Below, one piece after another: positions 35,282-45,968 of a stretch of 64,000 nt of DNA (positions are counted from its first letter, which is position 1; each line of letters opens with the position of its first letter). A program made the position numbers and the translations under genes. The notes below the pieces were generated by a model that was not told the DNA's origin, searched no databases, and saw only the letters and a list, made by a program, of their open reading frames with translations. This stretch comes from Phaeosaccion multiseriatum (Eukaryota > Ochrophyta, other classes). Location of the stretch: NCBI GenBank assembly GCA_965112735.1, contig OZ218953.1:1488001-1552000 (forward strand), read 5' to 3'.

Positions 35282-36486
35282 CACACACACACAACAGGAA
35301 GGCAGTTATTTCGTTCGTGAAACGTATTCGAGACATGGACCACCAACACAGATTGCAGCAGAGAGCAAAGAGCAGAGAGGGTTTCCAAGCGAGGTGGGGC
35401 ACTTACTGACCTTTTGCTGCCGCTGCCGCTCGCCAATCTTCGCCTGAGAGAGTTGCCACCCACGAGGCGCGAAGGAGAGAGTGGGGATGAAAGGGGCACA
35501 GTGGAGCGAGAGCGTGAGTTGAGTGAGCGTGTGAATGCTCGGAGTGCCCGACTGCGTGGGTGAGTGCGTGAGACCTCCATTCACCTGCATCTCCGCCCTC
35601 TCTGCCATGAACGCCCGCTGATTTTCGGCCCGAACGGCATCATCTGCTTCTCCTCCTCCTGGTTGGTTCTGTTGGGGGCGCTGCTGGTACTGCTGCTGCT
35701 GCTGCTGCTGCTTCTGTTGCTGCTGCTGCTGCTGAGGCGGCGTTACAACATTGGGGTAGCCCCCACCAATCCCACCTCCTCCGTAGCCACTATCCTGCTG
35801 CTGAGGGTAAAAGCTGGTGGGATGGGGCGAGCGTGGAGGGAAAAGCCCGAGAAAACTAAGTAACAAACCTATTTCGCGAGCCAATCATCTTAGGGTGGAC
35901 AACGGGTTGCCTTGGGAACAGTGAAACGAGGCAAGAGGACCAGGCCGGGAGAGAGTGACTTACTTGGGTGGCTGCTGTGGCTTCCTGTTGCCCCGGAGAA
36001 GAGCCTCGATTCCCACCACCTTGCCCATTACCTGAGTAGTAGTAGCAGCATGAAGAGAGATAGGTAATACACAATGAGTCGAAGGGCGAAGGAGACAAAG
36101 CTCTCTCCCTCTCCCGTTCACATCGCTGCACTCACCTCATTCACCTTGGCGTCGCCATTCTCGACCAAGTCCACCAACCCCATGATACCCTCCTGCTGGG
36201 CCAGCACTGTATCAGTTAGCGCTTTGAGGCCCGCTGCCTGCTCTTCACGCACCACGGTGAGCATGGACTGCAGGGATAAGAAAAAGTGAGCAAAACGGAA
36301 AATGAGAAAGATCAGAGGGAGACGGGGCAACACGGCTGATAGTCTCTTCCCCTTTACCTACGCACCATGACTTCCGCAAACCTCTCGTTCATTTTGTCCA
36401 TCGTTTCTCGCTCCCGCTATACAAAACACAAAACAGAGGTATTAGAATTGTCGATCGATTACAGATCGATTATCGTCCACTGCCAT
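33845..36486 (-). CDS. Coiled-coil protein with acidic LF motifs, function unknown
   Basis: A multi-exon gene. The proposed first exon (MAVDDNRS, 36486-36463) splices to an exon starting RERETMDKMNERFAEVM (about 36419-36368). Then come SMLTVVREEQAAGLKALTD (about 36268-36136), a Gly/Gln segment, a Gln-rich exon (about 35810-35585), and Glu/Arg/Ala coiled-coil exons (about 35450-34730). The last exon, ending at 33845, is Gly/Ala-rich and acidic with repeated short motifs: NLFEKDDDEEE, GLFDDSPK, FLFDDLGNDDLNL, SLFGDDDE, GLFEDDVEGIDFG. Similar Leu-Phe-acidic motifs in WASH-complex FAM21 and in clathrin accessory proteins bind trafficking partners, but I do not recognise the family. The short first intron (about 43 nt) makes the start uncertain; MDKM is an alternative. 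Confidence 0.6.
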
Positions 36487-36584
36487 CTTTCCGCCGTCGG
36501 ATGAGGCGTTAAAATTTTTTTTTCTTCTTTTTTTTGCTCCTCGCTCCCTAAAAGTAGCCCCCCCTCCTCTAACTCGACTAGGCC
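36487..36584. promoter_or_regulatory. Compact bidirectional promoter
   Basis: About 98 bases separate the proposed divergent starts of the coiled-coil gene (-) and the MYND/MSS51 gene (+). It contains an A/T-rich run (36511-36536). Shared regulation is inferred from spacing only. Confidence 0.45.
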
Positions 36585-39241
36585 ATGCCTTTTCATCCCA
36601 ATAGCTGTAGCTGGTGTATGAGGCTTCCGATAGGCAAGAAAGACGCAGAGGAAAGTGGCAAAAAAGACGGAAAATTTTCCGTCTGCAGCAGGTGCTTGCA
36701 CGTCGCGTATTGCTCAACCCAGTGCCAAAAAGCCCATTTGGAGACGCACAAAGATTTTTGCATGGGGATAGAGAAGCTGAGAAAGGATCCTGTCACCCAA
36801 GACTTGCTGCAGGAGCAAACTTTTCCTTCTCAAAGAGACTTGGTGAGATGGGAAGTCGTAGTAGCCTCTCCGAGAAATGAGAAGAGGGAGAGGAAAGAAG
36901 CAACGAAGGAGAGAATGAAGAGGGAAGAGATGAGAGACTTTTAATACGCGACAACCGCCACCGCCCCCTCTCCCCTCCCTTCTCTTCCCTATTCCCGCGT
37001 CTCTTGCGGTACTGTAACTCTTTCCCAACTCGCTTCCCCAGGGTATGCACAAGCTCGACACCCTCACGGCCCTTGAGTTTGCTATTGGAAGAAACCTCGA
37101 GCCGGACGAAAAGGTACGCGCGGAAGTCAACATCCAGACATGATCTTCCATCAGCCGACTGGGCTTAACTGTGCCTCCTTCCTCTCTTGATCTCCCTCCG
37201 TCAGACCACTGTCCTTCACCAGCGCAGCTGCTGTGTCTGCTGGAAAATCCACAGCGTGGATCTTCTGCCCTGTCCCCACTGCTTTGGCGTGTCGTTCTGC
37301 CGAGGCCACATGAAGGAGGTGAGCTGAAAGACGCTCTGTGACTTTGGACGAAGTAGTCAGGGCCAGCCCCAAAAAGATGTACCAAGAGATGCACCGTACC
37401 ACCTAACGAATGCCACCTCGACCTCTATTCTCTTCACTTGCTTGCTCGCCTGCTTGGACTGCCACCACCTGCAGGCCGTCGCTAAGCACCACGCGCACTG
37501 CGCCGAGTATCTGCTGAGTTTGACCACGGACGTGAAGCTACTCGCGAGGCAGGGTGACGCAAGCCAAGGCCAAGGGCCAGGCCAAACCGACTCGGAGCCC
37601 TGGTCCTTCCAACCATCTCCGTCGCCCCCGCCGGACTTTGACCCCTCGCATTCCTCTTCTTCCTCCTCTTCCTCCTCCTCCCGCTACCCAAGGACGTGGG
37701 CGGATTACTTCTGTCGGAGGCAAGGGAGGAAGAGAGAGGGAGAGGACGAGGGGCTCGAGGAGCGGGGGAGGGTGACCACTGCGCTGCTGACGGCGGAGGC
37801 CACGTATCCGATGACGCTCGTCTTTCTGGCACTTCGGCTACGGTCGGAGCGAGAGCAGGTAAGCCGTGGTTCATATAAACTACGGCTTTTTTGTGGGTGG
37901 ACTACTTTTCTTCACTAACTACGCTCCTATCCTACCCCTCCGAAAAAGGCGACCCCAGCCCGGCGTATGAACTCGCTCACCGTTGCTATTATTGGAGCGG
38001 GAATGGTGGTGAGTATGGAGCACGCGGCAAGGACCGTCCTGCACTGCTATGTGCTTGTCCCTCGATTGATTCCGCACTGTTCGCTGTACTTCTCCTTTCT
38101 TCGCTTCAATTCACGCTAAAGTATTGCCCAGATTCCTTCCCTCTCATTGCTTGCCCTGAATGAATGAATGAATGAATGAATGAATGTGTGTGTATGTACG
38201 TGTGTGCGTGCGTGCGTCAGCCCGACGTTCAGCCCGAAAGCCGTTATGAAGAGGTGCTACACATGCTACCACACATCAAGTGAGTGCGGGGCCGAGACAC
38301 GCGGAGGGAGCGCAGCGGTGGTGAGCTCTCTGCCCATGCTCGCAGCAGCGACTACTCTGTTTCTGCACAAATGGACGGAGAAATGGCGCCTACATTTTCG
38401 CTCACACGGAACTCCGTAATCTCTCCCCTCCCCTCCCCTCCCCTCAGGGTCCTTCGGCTCGTGATGATCGGGCCTTCTCTGCCCTCGGAGCTCGACAAGA
38501 CTGAGCTCAGACCAGGGTAAGCACGTCCTGCTGCAAGTACATATACAGCCCTCCTCGCTCGCTCATTCTCGTGTCCCGCCCCCTCCCTCTCTCCTCCCTC
38601 TTGGTTCATTCTCCGTGCCCCTCAGTCTGTGCCCGGCCTGCGTCGCTGCCGGTCGGTCAGTCGTGATCCACTTCTCCAACAGGCTATACCATCAGCACGT
38701 GGACTCACAGGCGTTCGACGACGCAGTGGGGGATGGCGCCAATGATGGGGGGGGCACCACCAACACCACTACCACCAACTACTACCCAGCCCCAGACTTT
38801 GCCGTCGCCTTCCACGCTGGGCTGTACCAAACGTGGGCCGACGAGGGTGGAGAGCACTGGAGTGCCACCCTCCGCCGCCTCTCCAGCAGCGGCCTGCCCA
38901 CTGCCTTCACTTCCTTCAACTCAGCCGAGTGCCGGGCAGATGCAAAGTGCTGGAGGGATGCGGCAGCGGCAGCGGCAGCGGCGCACGGACGCGACGGAGG
39001 AGGCGAAGGAGATGGCCTGACTGGCGTTGGCATCCCCCCCTGTCGGAACCCTTTCCGCAGCCTCAAGCCGCATCGGGAGCCCTTCCACACGAATGAGTTC
39101 TACAGCTGGAATGCTTGCCTCTTCACGAGCAAGGGCTTTGCGCCTCTGGCCAGCGAAGATGGCGCCCTGAGCTACTGCGACGAGAGAGAGGCGGGCCATG
39201 TCGATGTCGATATCGATGCGCAGCTCCTCGTACACCGATGA
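36585..39241 (+). CDS. MYND zinc-finger protein with MSS51-type C-terminal domain
   Basis: Eight exons (36585-36842, 37042-37113, 37205-37318, 37475-37858, 37949-38008, 38221-38279, 38448-38516, 38626-39241) join in frame to 543 residues. Residues 8-58 form a MYND zinc finger (CSWC, CSRCLHVAYCSTQCQ, HLETHKDFC). A second Cys-rich segment follows (CCVCWKIHSVDLLPCPHC ... FCRGH). After a Ser run comes the MSS51-like domain: TYPMTLVFLALRL, SLTVAIIGAGMV, YEEVLHMLPHIKVLRLVMIG, YPAPDFAVAFHAGLYQTW, LPTAFTSFNSAEC and FHTNEFYSWNACLF. MSS51 in yeast activates COX1 translation in mitochondria, but many MYND/MSS51_C proteins in other eukaryotes have no known role, and the N-terminus here shows no obvious mitochondrial leader. 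Confidence 0.88.
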
Positions 39242-39511
39242 AAGCACTCATCAGTAGCTCTGCCAGGCCCATGCAGCACCTCCACAGGGGCTCGCTCCTG
39301 CAAGGCGCACGCTTGTTAGGCGCACGCTTGTTTTGCGTTCCATCCACACAGCCTGACGACTCCGGGTGCGAAGTGCCAACAACAATCCCACTAGCAGGCA
39401 TCATAAATACCAAAGCCTTCTAGCAAGCCGAGGAGAGAACGTTCACGTCCAAGCCGAGCTCGTTCTTATTCCTTTCCCTTTCCCTCCCGGGGTGGGGGGG
39501 GACAAGCTCCC
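39242..39511. other. Convergent intergenic region
   Basis: 270 bases between the stops of the MYND/MSS51 gene (+) and the kinase gene (-). No feature seen apart from a short direct repeat (ggcgcacgcttgtt) at about 39304-39333. Confidence 0.5.
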
Positions 39512-41313
39512 TCACCCCGAGGGGGCAAGCTTTCCTATCATCCCCTCCAGCTCGCTCACCACCTCTCCCATGGAGGGCCGCTTCCCGGGCTCCGTCTGCC
39601 ACATGCGCTGCATCAGCTCCACGAGGCCATCGTGCCACTCTCCCCCTACTCGTCCTCCTCCTTTGCCGTCTTCGTCGTCGTGAAGATCCTTATGGGGAGT
39701 GAACCAAGTGTCCTGTTGCACCTCACGGAAACGCCGGGGCAGCTGGGCATAGAGGAACGCCACAGCAATGAGAGAGAGGGAGAGAGAGGGAGGGGCGGAG
39801 GGGCGCAAAGGGAGAGGGAGGGGCGGAGGGGGGCAAACAGAGAGGGAGGGGGGGAGGGGGGCAAAGAGAGAGGGAGAGAGAGGGAGGGGGGGAGGGGCGG
39901 GGGTCAGTAGGAGGCGAAGGAGAAAGCGTCGGGGTCCGATGTCGAATTGATTGATTGCGGGTAGGGGAGAGCTCAACACACGATTGTTGGAAGAAACGGA
40001 GGGACGACGCGGCCTTCCACTCGCCAGCTAATCTTACGTACGTACCCAAGGGCGCCGTCCTGCCAGAATGTCTTGTTGATAGCTGTAGTCCTTTTCGCCG
40101 TCCCGATGCCGCTCAAAGGGGTGCATGCCTCCGAACAGGGACCAGAAGATGAGTGCCGTGGAGTAGACATCGATCGATTGGTCCAGCGTGTTGTGCGAGG
40201 TGAACTCCTCAGGGGCCCTCCAGATGCCCTTTGCCTTTGCCACGTGGACCGTGCAGTGGGCAGTAGGCTGGTGGTGGTGGGTATCGGGGAGGCCCAAGAA
40301 GCGAAGACGGTTGAGATCGTTGATCTTCCACGTACCGTCCACGTCCTGAGCCGTGTATGTGTGCGTGCGTGCGTGCGTGTGCGTGCGTGGGTGTGTGGGT
40401 GGTTGTGGTTGAGGGTGAGGAACGAGGAAAAGAGTTAATAAATCGAGGAGGTAAGAGGCGCGTAGTCTTAGACTTCTTTGTAGGGTTCGTCTCAATCGAG
40501 AGAGAACCAACATGCTCACTGGCGGCCTCAGGGAAGGAAGCAAGAGGGGCGGAGTTCTTGAAGGTCTGCTACATATATACTTGCTTGCATGATCTGGCGG
40601 GGCTGAAGATCGGCGTGGACGATCGGGCCTCCCGAAGCCGAATGCATGCCTGCAACTCCTAAGAGGGGGACGTGAATGTCAGAGGTTGGAAAGAGAATCA
40701 ATGGGGCAAGAGCCGGAGAGGGGGCGAGCGGGAAAGGCGGCTTCCAGATGTCGGGGATCGGTCACTTGCTGCCCCCCCCCCCTATCCGTCGGGCCTTCGA
40801 GGACCGACCGGGCTCAACAGCTCACCTCTGGCCACTTGCAAGGCGATGGAGAGTCGCTCCTCATTGCCCAGAGTGGGCTGTCTCTCGAGCACATCCTCCA
40901 GACTTCTTGGCAGGTAAGGGGTGACAATGTCATAGTTGCAGTACCCCAACAGTGGCACTATGTGAGGCTCCTGGCAGAGGGTCAGTGTGGCGGGTTTGAG
41001 AGAGCTCATAGGGTAGGTTAGGAGGCAGTCCTCTCCGCGGAAAAATTTGGGCTCTGCGCTTCGCTCCGGAAAGCAAATCAACTCGAGCCGTCAAGGAAGG
41101 CCCATGCAAATTGGAATACGGGTAGGGGAGGTTGTCCCCCCTGGAAAGGCTAGTTTGTCCCCCCTGGAAAAGCTAGTGAAGTCGTCTCACCTCGCGGAGA
41201 TACCACAGCGCCGCCGCTTCCCAACGATGCCTTTTGAGGTTCCTGTCATTCCTGTCGTGCTTGCTCTTCATCTTCTTGTACACAACGTCTCTGGTTCAGA
41301 AGCATGGTTGTGA

Positions 41314-41345
<32 letters not shown>

Positions 41346-42186
41346 CAGCAGAGAGGAAGAAGTGGGTGGTAGAGTAGGGCAGGTGAGGACTAAGCTTCCA
41401 TACGCTCGGGCTTGACGAAAGGGTCAGCAGTCTTGTGTGACAGAGGGCGCGGCCAAAGAACCAGGCCTTCTCTCTCCCCACATCTACGTGTCCGCTTCTG
41501 GGAGGGATATCCTCTCGCACCTTCCCCGATAACTGGTGCGAAACACATCTCTCCAGAAGCCGTCATTGATGAGGCGTCCGGGGGAGGTACGGTACATGTC
41601 CTGCATGGCGTCGCAACCCCACAGAGAGGTCTCGTTCATGAGAGTGAGCGACGCCAGGGGACTGAGAGAGAGGGGGAAGGGGGGGAAGGGGAGAGGGGGA
41701 GGTGGGGGGGGATGAGGACTGCGTGGATTAGATGGACGTCTCTAAAATCCCCTCTCTCCCCCCTCTAAATTTGCCTACCACTAACCTCGCGATGCATCCT
41801 TTAGCCATCCTCAGCGAGGGTGATCGATGTTCGACGACCGCTCTGGTAACCTCCCGGAGAAGACTCTTGCCGAAGTAAAACAGCAAAGTTCCGGTTAACA
41901 AGAACAACACGGCCTTGTTTCCGTGCGAGAGAGAGTGAGAGGGAGGGAGAGGGAGAGGGAGAGGGAGAGGGAGCGAGAGAGAGAGAGAGAGAGAGCGAGA
42001 GAGACAGAGGGAGAGACAGAGAGACAGGAGAGAAGAGAAGAGAGTGAGAGAGGGAGATAAAATAAGGGCCCATTATTATCTTCTTGTGTCCCATACCAGA
42101 GCGATGGAAAGTCGAACCCGCTCCTTGTGAAGTGCCTCCCGCAGCTTGTCCTCCTTCTCCCCTCGCTGTGAAGACGGCGAATTCAT
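39512..42186 (-). CDS. Membrane-anchored atypical protein kinase (HAD...DLN active site)
   Basis: A multi-exon minus-strand gene. From the start I chose (MNSPSSQRGEKEDKL, 42186) the first exon splices at 42087 to an exon with a single membrane helix, AVLFLLTGTLLFYFGKSLL (about 41925-41865). The kinase domain follows: VVYKKMKS (the VAIK lysine, about 41290), HRWEAAALWYL (helix C Glu), EPHIVPLLGYC, the catalytic loop HADLQPRQIM in place of HRDLKxxN (about 40600), KINDLNRLRF in place of DFG (about 40320), WRAPEEF, DVYSTALIFWSLFGGMHPFE and a C-lobe ending EPGKRPSMGEVVSEL. The catalytic Asp and VAIK Lys remain, but the metal-binding Asn is Gln and DFG is DLN, so activity is doubtful. An upstream Met at 42360 is possible but would leave only 15 bases to the neighbouring gene. 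Confidence 0.75.
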
Positions 42187-42375
42187 GATGAGCACCCCGG
42201 CTTCGTCGTCATGCCATCTCTGGATCGGATTCGGCTTGCTTTTTCTGGAGGGAAAGCGGAGGGAACTCCCTCGCCAACCATGAACTTGGAGAACCAACAT
42301 GCGATCTTGTGAGGCGCTCCTGTGGGTGGCGATATCGGATTTATAAGACCACAAGATCACTACATCTTGAGAACG
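42187..42375. promoter_or_regulatory. Short divergent promoter region
   Basis: 190 bases or fewer separate the kinase (-) and SLX9 (+) starts. The kinase frame stays open to 42360, so this may be partly coding. Confidence 0.4.
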
Positions 42376-43121
42376 ATGGGAAAGGTCAATACGAAGCCGA
42401 AGAAGGCAAAGTCTGCTGCATCAGCAGGTAAAGAAGAGAGAGAAGGAAGAAGGGAAGCGGACCCTCCTCTCTCCCCTCCTCTCCCCTCCTCTCCCCTCCC
42501 CTCTAACCTCCTCCCGCCCCTCCTTCTCCCCTCACAGGTGGGAAAGGCCTCAACAAGGGTGGGAAAGCAGTGAATACAAGCGGCCTTGTGCCCCTTAATA
42601 GTAGTAGTGCTGCTACCGGGTCTGATGCCCCTGCTGCTACCACACGATCGCTCAGCCGCGGCCAGCGGAAGCGCAAGCAGAAAAGCCTCAAGGCCCAAGC
42701 CAAGAAGAAGGAGTTTTCGCCGGAGGTCCTTGCCAAGCTCAAGAAGGAGGTACAGGCCCAACAACAGGCGCTGAAGAAGGGCAAGGGTAAGGGCAAGGGC
42801 GCTGGAGGTGAAGGTGGGGGTGGTGGGGCACTGGGCAGCCTGAGCTCTTCCCTCATGGACTCACTCATGGAGGACGATGGAGCGGCGAGTACTGGGGAGG
42901 GGGATAGCGGCCGCTCTGGGAAGAAAGCGAAAGCCAAGGTCGTCCCCTTCAAGCTCGTAACCTCGGACAGAGTAGTAAGCAACCGTGGCAAGAAGAATGT
43001 CCTCTCGCTGGAGCTGGGGCAGCTCGGTGCGGTGATGAATCACCCCGCCTTTGTGGAGAATCCCTTTGCTACCATCCAGCACCACTTGCAGGCGAAGCTT
43101 GATGAGAAACAGCAGCACTAG
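42376..43121 (+). CDS. SLX9: SLX9-like ribosome biogenesis protein
   Basis: Two exons (42376-42427 and 42538-43121) join in frame to 211 residues. The N-terminus is Lys-rich (MGKVNTKPKKAKS). A basic stretch LSRGQRKRKQKSLKAQAKKK is followed by a Lys/Gly linker, and the C-terminus VLSLELGQLGAVMNHPAF then VENPFATIQHHLQAKL matches the conserved C-terminal signature of SLX9/FAM207 proteins. SLX9 acts in the nucleolus in 18S rRNA processing and export of pre-40S subunits. Composition and length (about 200 residues) fit the family. It starts divergently from the kinase gene. Confidence 0.85.
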
Positions 43122-44925
43122 CAGCGGTAGCGAGGAAAGTGAGTGAGAATCTCCCTTGGCGGATGGATGCCAAAGGGGGGGGGGAGGGGGCAGAAAGTCG
43201 CGTCGAAATGCTGTACGTGTGACGCCCTACAGATGTAGGAACAGCGCCGCAGCAGCTGCTCCACTCCCTCCGGATCCTCCACACGGTTGCCTAAGGTCAT
43301 GGTCACTACTGTGGCTGAGTGTCGGAGACAGTCGAAGACAGGCGCCCGTGTGTGGATCGTGCGGATGGTCAGTGTTGGCGACGTCCCAAGAGGGCCCCGA
43401 CCCAGCAGGCACATCGGGGGGTGGGGTGGGACCATTCACTCTTTGCCTTCGGTCTTCCGGTCAGTCTTCTGGTCAGTTCGCGCGAGTCTTTCAGAGACTG
43501 AGAGGGGGCAGATGACAAGGTCGGCGAGACACTTCTCAGAGGTGCAGAGGGGACTTGGCAGCAGTGAAGTGAAGAGGTGCACCGCAGGCTCAAGGACGTA
43601 TGGTAGGGTCCCGATGCTGCTCCGGTGGTGCTTCCCATCCATGTCGCCTCGGCCTCCGCCAGTCGCAGCCCCACCCCGTTGGGTCACACTTACTCCGAGA
43701 TTCTCGCGGGTGTTGTGTTGCGGAGCAGGCCTACGGGCCTACGGACCGTGTTTCTGTGCGGCAAGGCAAGCGCTACTCGGCGGGAAGATGAGACGGCGTA
43801 GCTTCCAGTTCTCCATGGGCCCTGTTGAAGTGGTTTTTGGAAATGGTACTCTCCAGTGCACAACCTTCCAGTGCACAAGGGCCTGAGGGTTATGGAAGGC
43901 AGGGAGGGGCCTGCCTTCCTCTTCAATAGGGCCTGACGTCGGGTGCAAAGGTGTAGCGTTCCCTTGCGACACAGTGCGGTGGGTATGCGGGATGCAGAAG
44001 GTAGATATTTAGCCCTCTGTCCATTTACAAATACATACATCCACATACGTACAACTAGTTGTGTCTCTTCTGCTTTGCCAGCAGCGTCTGCTGACACCTT
44101 CCACCTATTACTACTAGCCTGTAGGCCCCACAACCTCACCCTTTTGTGCCCTTTGGGTCCATGCAGTGTGCCATCCCAGCCTCAGCCAACAAGTGGCGCA
44201 AGCACAAGGGCTCGCTCAGGAGCAGAGCAAAGCAGCGCACAACCTGCAAAGTGTTTCCCTCCGCCCCGCCCCGCCCCTTCCCTGCGCTTGAAATGGCATC
44301 CTCTCTCTCCTTCGTCTCCTCCTCTCGGCTGGGTCAGTTCTCTTATCTCTCGCCCCTGTACCCGTTCCCCTTACGCCAGACCACCCCCCCCCCCCCTCTC
44401 TCTATCTGTCTCTCTGTCTGTTGCGGGAGGGAGGTCAGCGCCACATACACACACAGGCCAAGTGCCGCGGTGCTTCTTGCCCCGGAGCGGGGATGCCCTC
44501 GTCCATGAGAGAGGGAAGATAGCGAAGGATTTACGCGGGAGAGTGGGGTCTTCGTCGTCCACCGTCGAAGTGGATCCAAACTCAAATTTTCGGCGCGACT
44601 CTTGTCGCCATCGAGTCTACGAGGTGTTGAGGTGACAGGGCCCCACCCTCGTCCACCCCTCCGGTCCTTGTGCCGCTCTTCGTCCCACCGAGTACCGCCG
44701 CATCTCTACGAGGGCGGAGATAGACTCCCTTCCCTTTTGTCTCATGCATTGGCGTCAGGGCTCCAGTAGGAGACCTGACGAGCGATCAAAGTCCGCTGCG
44801 CAGTCTGCTGACACGCAGACAGACAGCGGCTCGGTCAGTAAGTCAGTCAGTCGGTCGGTCGGTCGGTCGGTCGATCGGTCATTCAGCAGCCAGTTAGTCG
44901 GTCAGTCCGTCAGTCAGTCGGGCAA
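43122..44925. other. 1.8 kb without an assignable gene
   Basis: No recognised family on either strand. Moderately long open frames exist: plus 43287-43886 and minus 43690-44139, 43436-43687 and 43118-43435. Two minus segments (LPYVLEPAVHLFTSLLPS at about 43600 and HSATVVTMTLGNRVEDPEG at about 43300) have protein-like composition, so a divergent minus-strand gene is possible. A tandem ttccagtgcacaa pair lies near 43850-43877. GTCA/GTCG repeats occur at about 44837-44930. Confidence 0.4.
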
Positions 44926-45933
44926 TCAGTCCGTAGGGCTGGCGTGGTCCAATGCGGCCTCGAACAGCGCCTCCGCCAGCACAAGCTCCACCTCCTCTCC
45001 CAGCGGTCCCAGGGCTCTCAGAGCCAGCTTTCGGACGTGAGCCCTCAAGGCCTCTGGGGGCTCGTGGACAAGGGAAGTGGTCCAGGCCAGCGCTCTCGCT
45101 ACAGCCAACACACCCGTCTTTTGGTGCTGCTGCCGCTGTCGCTGTTGCTGGCGTGGCTGCTCCAACGCCTTGAGCGCGTGAGGGAGCACGAGACCACGAA
45201 GGAGCAACGCGTCAGCCAGTGATTGGCTCTGGCAGTGGTGGATGAAGGCGGCGAGGAGGTGCCAGTCCAGAGTGGACACGTCCAAGTGACGACGCTCCTC
45301 ATCAAAGCAGACCGTCCATTCGTAGGCCTGAAGCTCTCGTGCCCTCCTCGTGAGGGGCAGGGGAAACAGAGACAATGGGACTGCCACGTTCGTTTTCGAC
45401 TGGCTCTGATACAGCACCCCATTTCTCTCACTGCCCCTCCCCATGCTCTCCTCGCCAGCGGCAGGGATGGCCAAGACCTTTTGCAAATCGGAGCAAAATG
45501 CAGCAAGTGCGCTCTCCACCACCGCCTCACCGCCTGCAGAAGCTCCGCCAGACGGCCTTTTGCGCGTAGCAATACCCGGAGTACTAGCCGTGGTAGTCGT
45601 GACCCGCTCACAAGGTGCTGGTGGGACAATGAAGGCAGGCGCGACGAGCACCGCGGTATGTAGGCCAAACACGGCAGGCACCAGCTCCCCGTCGTCCAGC
45701 CCTGTCAGCCCCCGCACCTCCTCATCAGTCTCCACGAACGGCAGCCTCATCCACTTCAATTTCAACTGTGTGCCCTCCTCTGGACCCGCTTGACACAGCT
45801 GGCTCCCCCATGAAGTGTTGTCCTCTTCACCTTCCGCATCTTCTGATGTTCGTCGCTGTTCCTCTACAATGGCTCGAATAGAGGGGGGCAGAGAAGCAAG
45901 GGCTTCATCGTCGTCCTCGCTCCCGACCTCCAT
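44926..45933 (-). CDS. Conserved-looking single-exon protein, function unknown
   Basis: One uninterrupted frame of 335 residues, low in simple repeats, with an acidic N-terminus (MEVGSEDDDEALASLPPSIR) and long amphipathic helices toward the C-terminus (WHLLAAFIHHCQSQSLADAL; KLALRALGPLGEEVELVLAE). I see no known motif or membrane helix. An all-helical C-terminal half is suggested. It starts only 35 bases from the divergent repeat-protein gene, which supports a real gene with a compact promoter. Nothing points to a function. Confidence 0.6.
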   Translation of the reverse strand: MEVGSEDDDEALASLPPSIRAIVEEQRRTSEDAEGEEDNTSWGSQLCQAGPEEGTQLKLKWMRLPFVETDEEVRGLTGLDDGELVPAVFGLHTAVLVAPAFIVPPAPCERVTTTTASTPGIATRKRPSGGASAGGEAVVESALAAFCSDLQKVLAIPAAGEESMGRGSERNGVLYQSQSKTNVAVPLSLFPLPLTRRARELQAYEWTVCFDEERRHLDVSTLDWHLLAAFIHHCQSQSLADALLLRGLVLPHALKALEQPRQQQRQRQQHQKTGVLAVARALAWTTSLVHEPPEALRAHVRKLALRALGPLGEEVELVLAEALFEAALDHASPTD

Positions 45934-45968
45934 TTCTCTCTTCGATCTTCTCTCTCTTTTTTTTTTTT
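45934..45968. promoter_or_regulatory. Minimal divergent spacer
   Basis: Thirty-five bases with a run of T between two divergent start codons. If the plus gene really begins at the Met at 46113, the spacer is about 180 bases, which is more usual. Confidence 0.4.
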
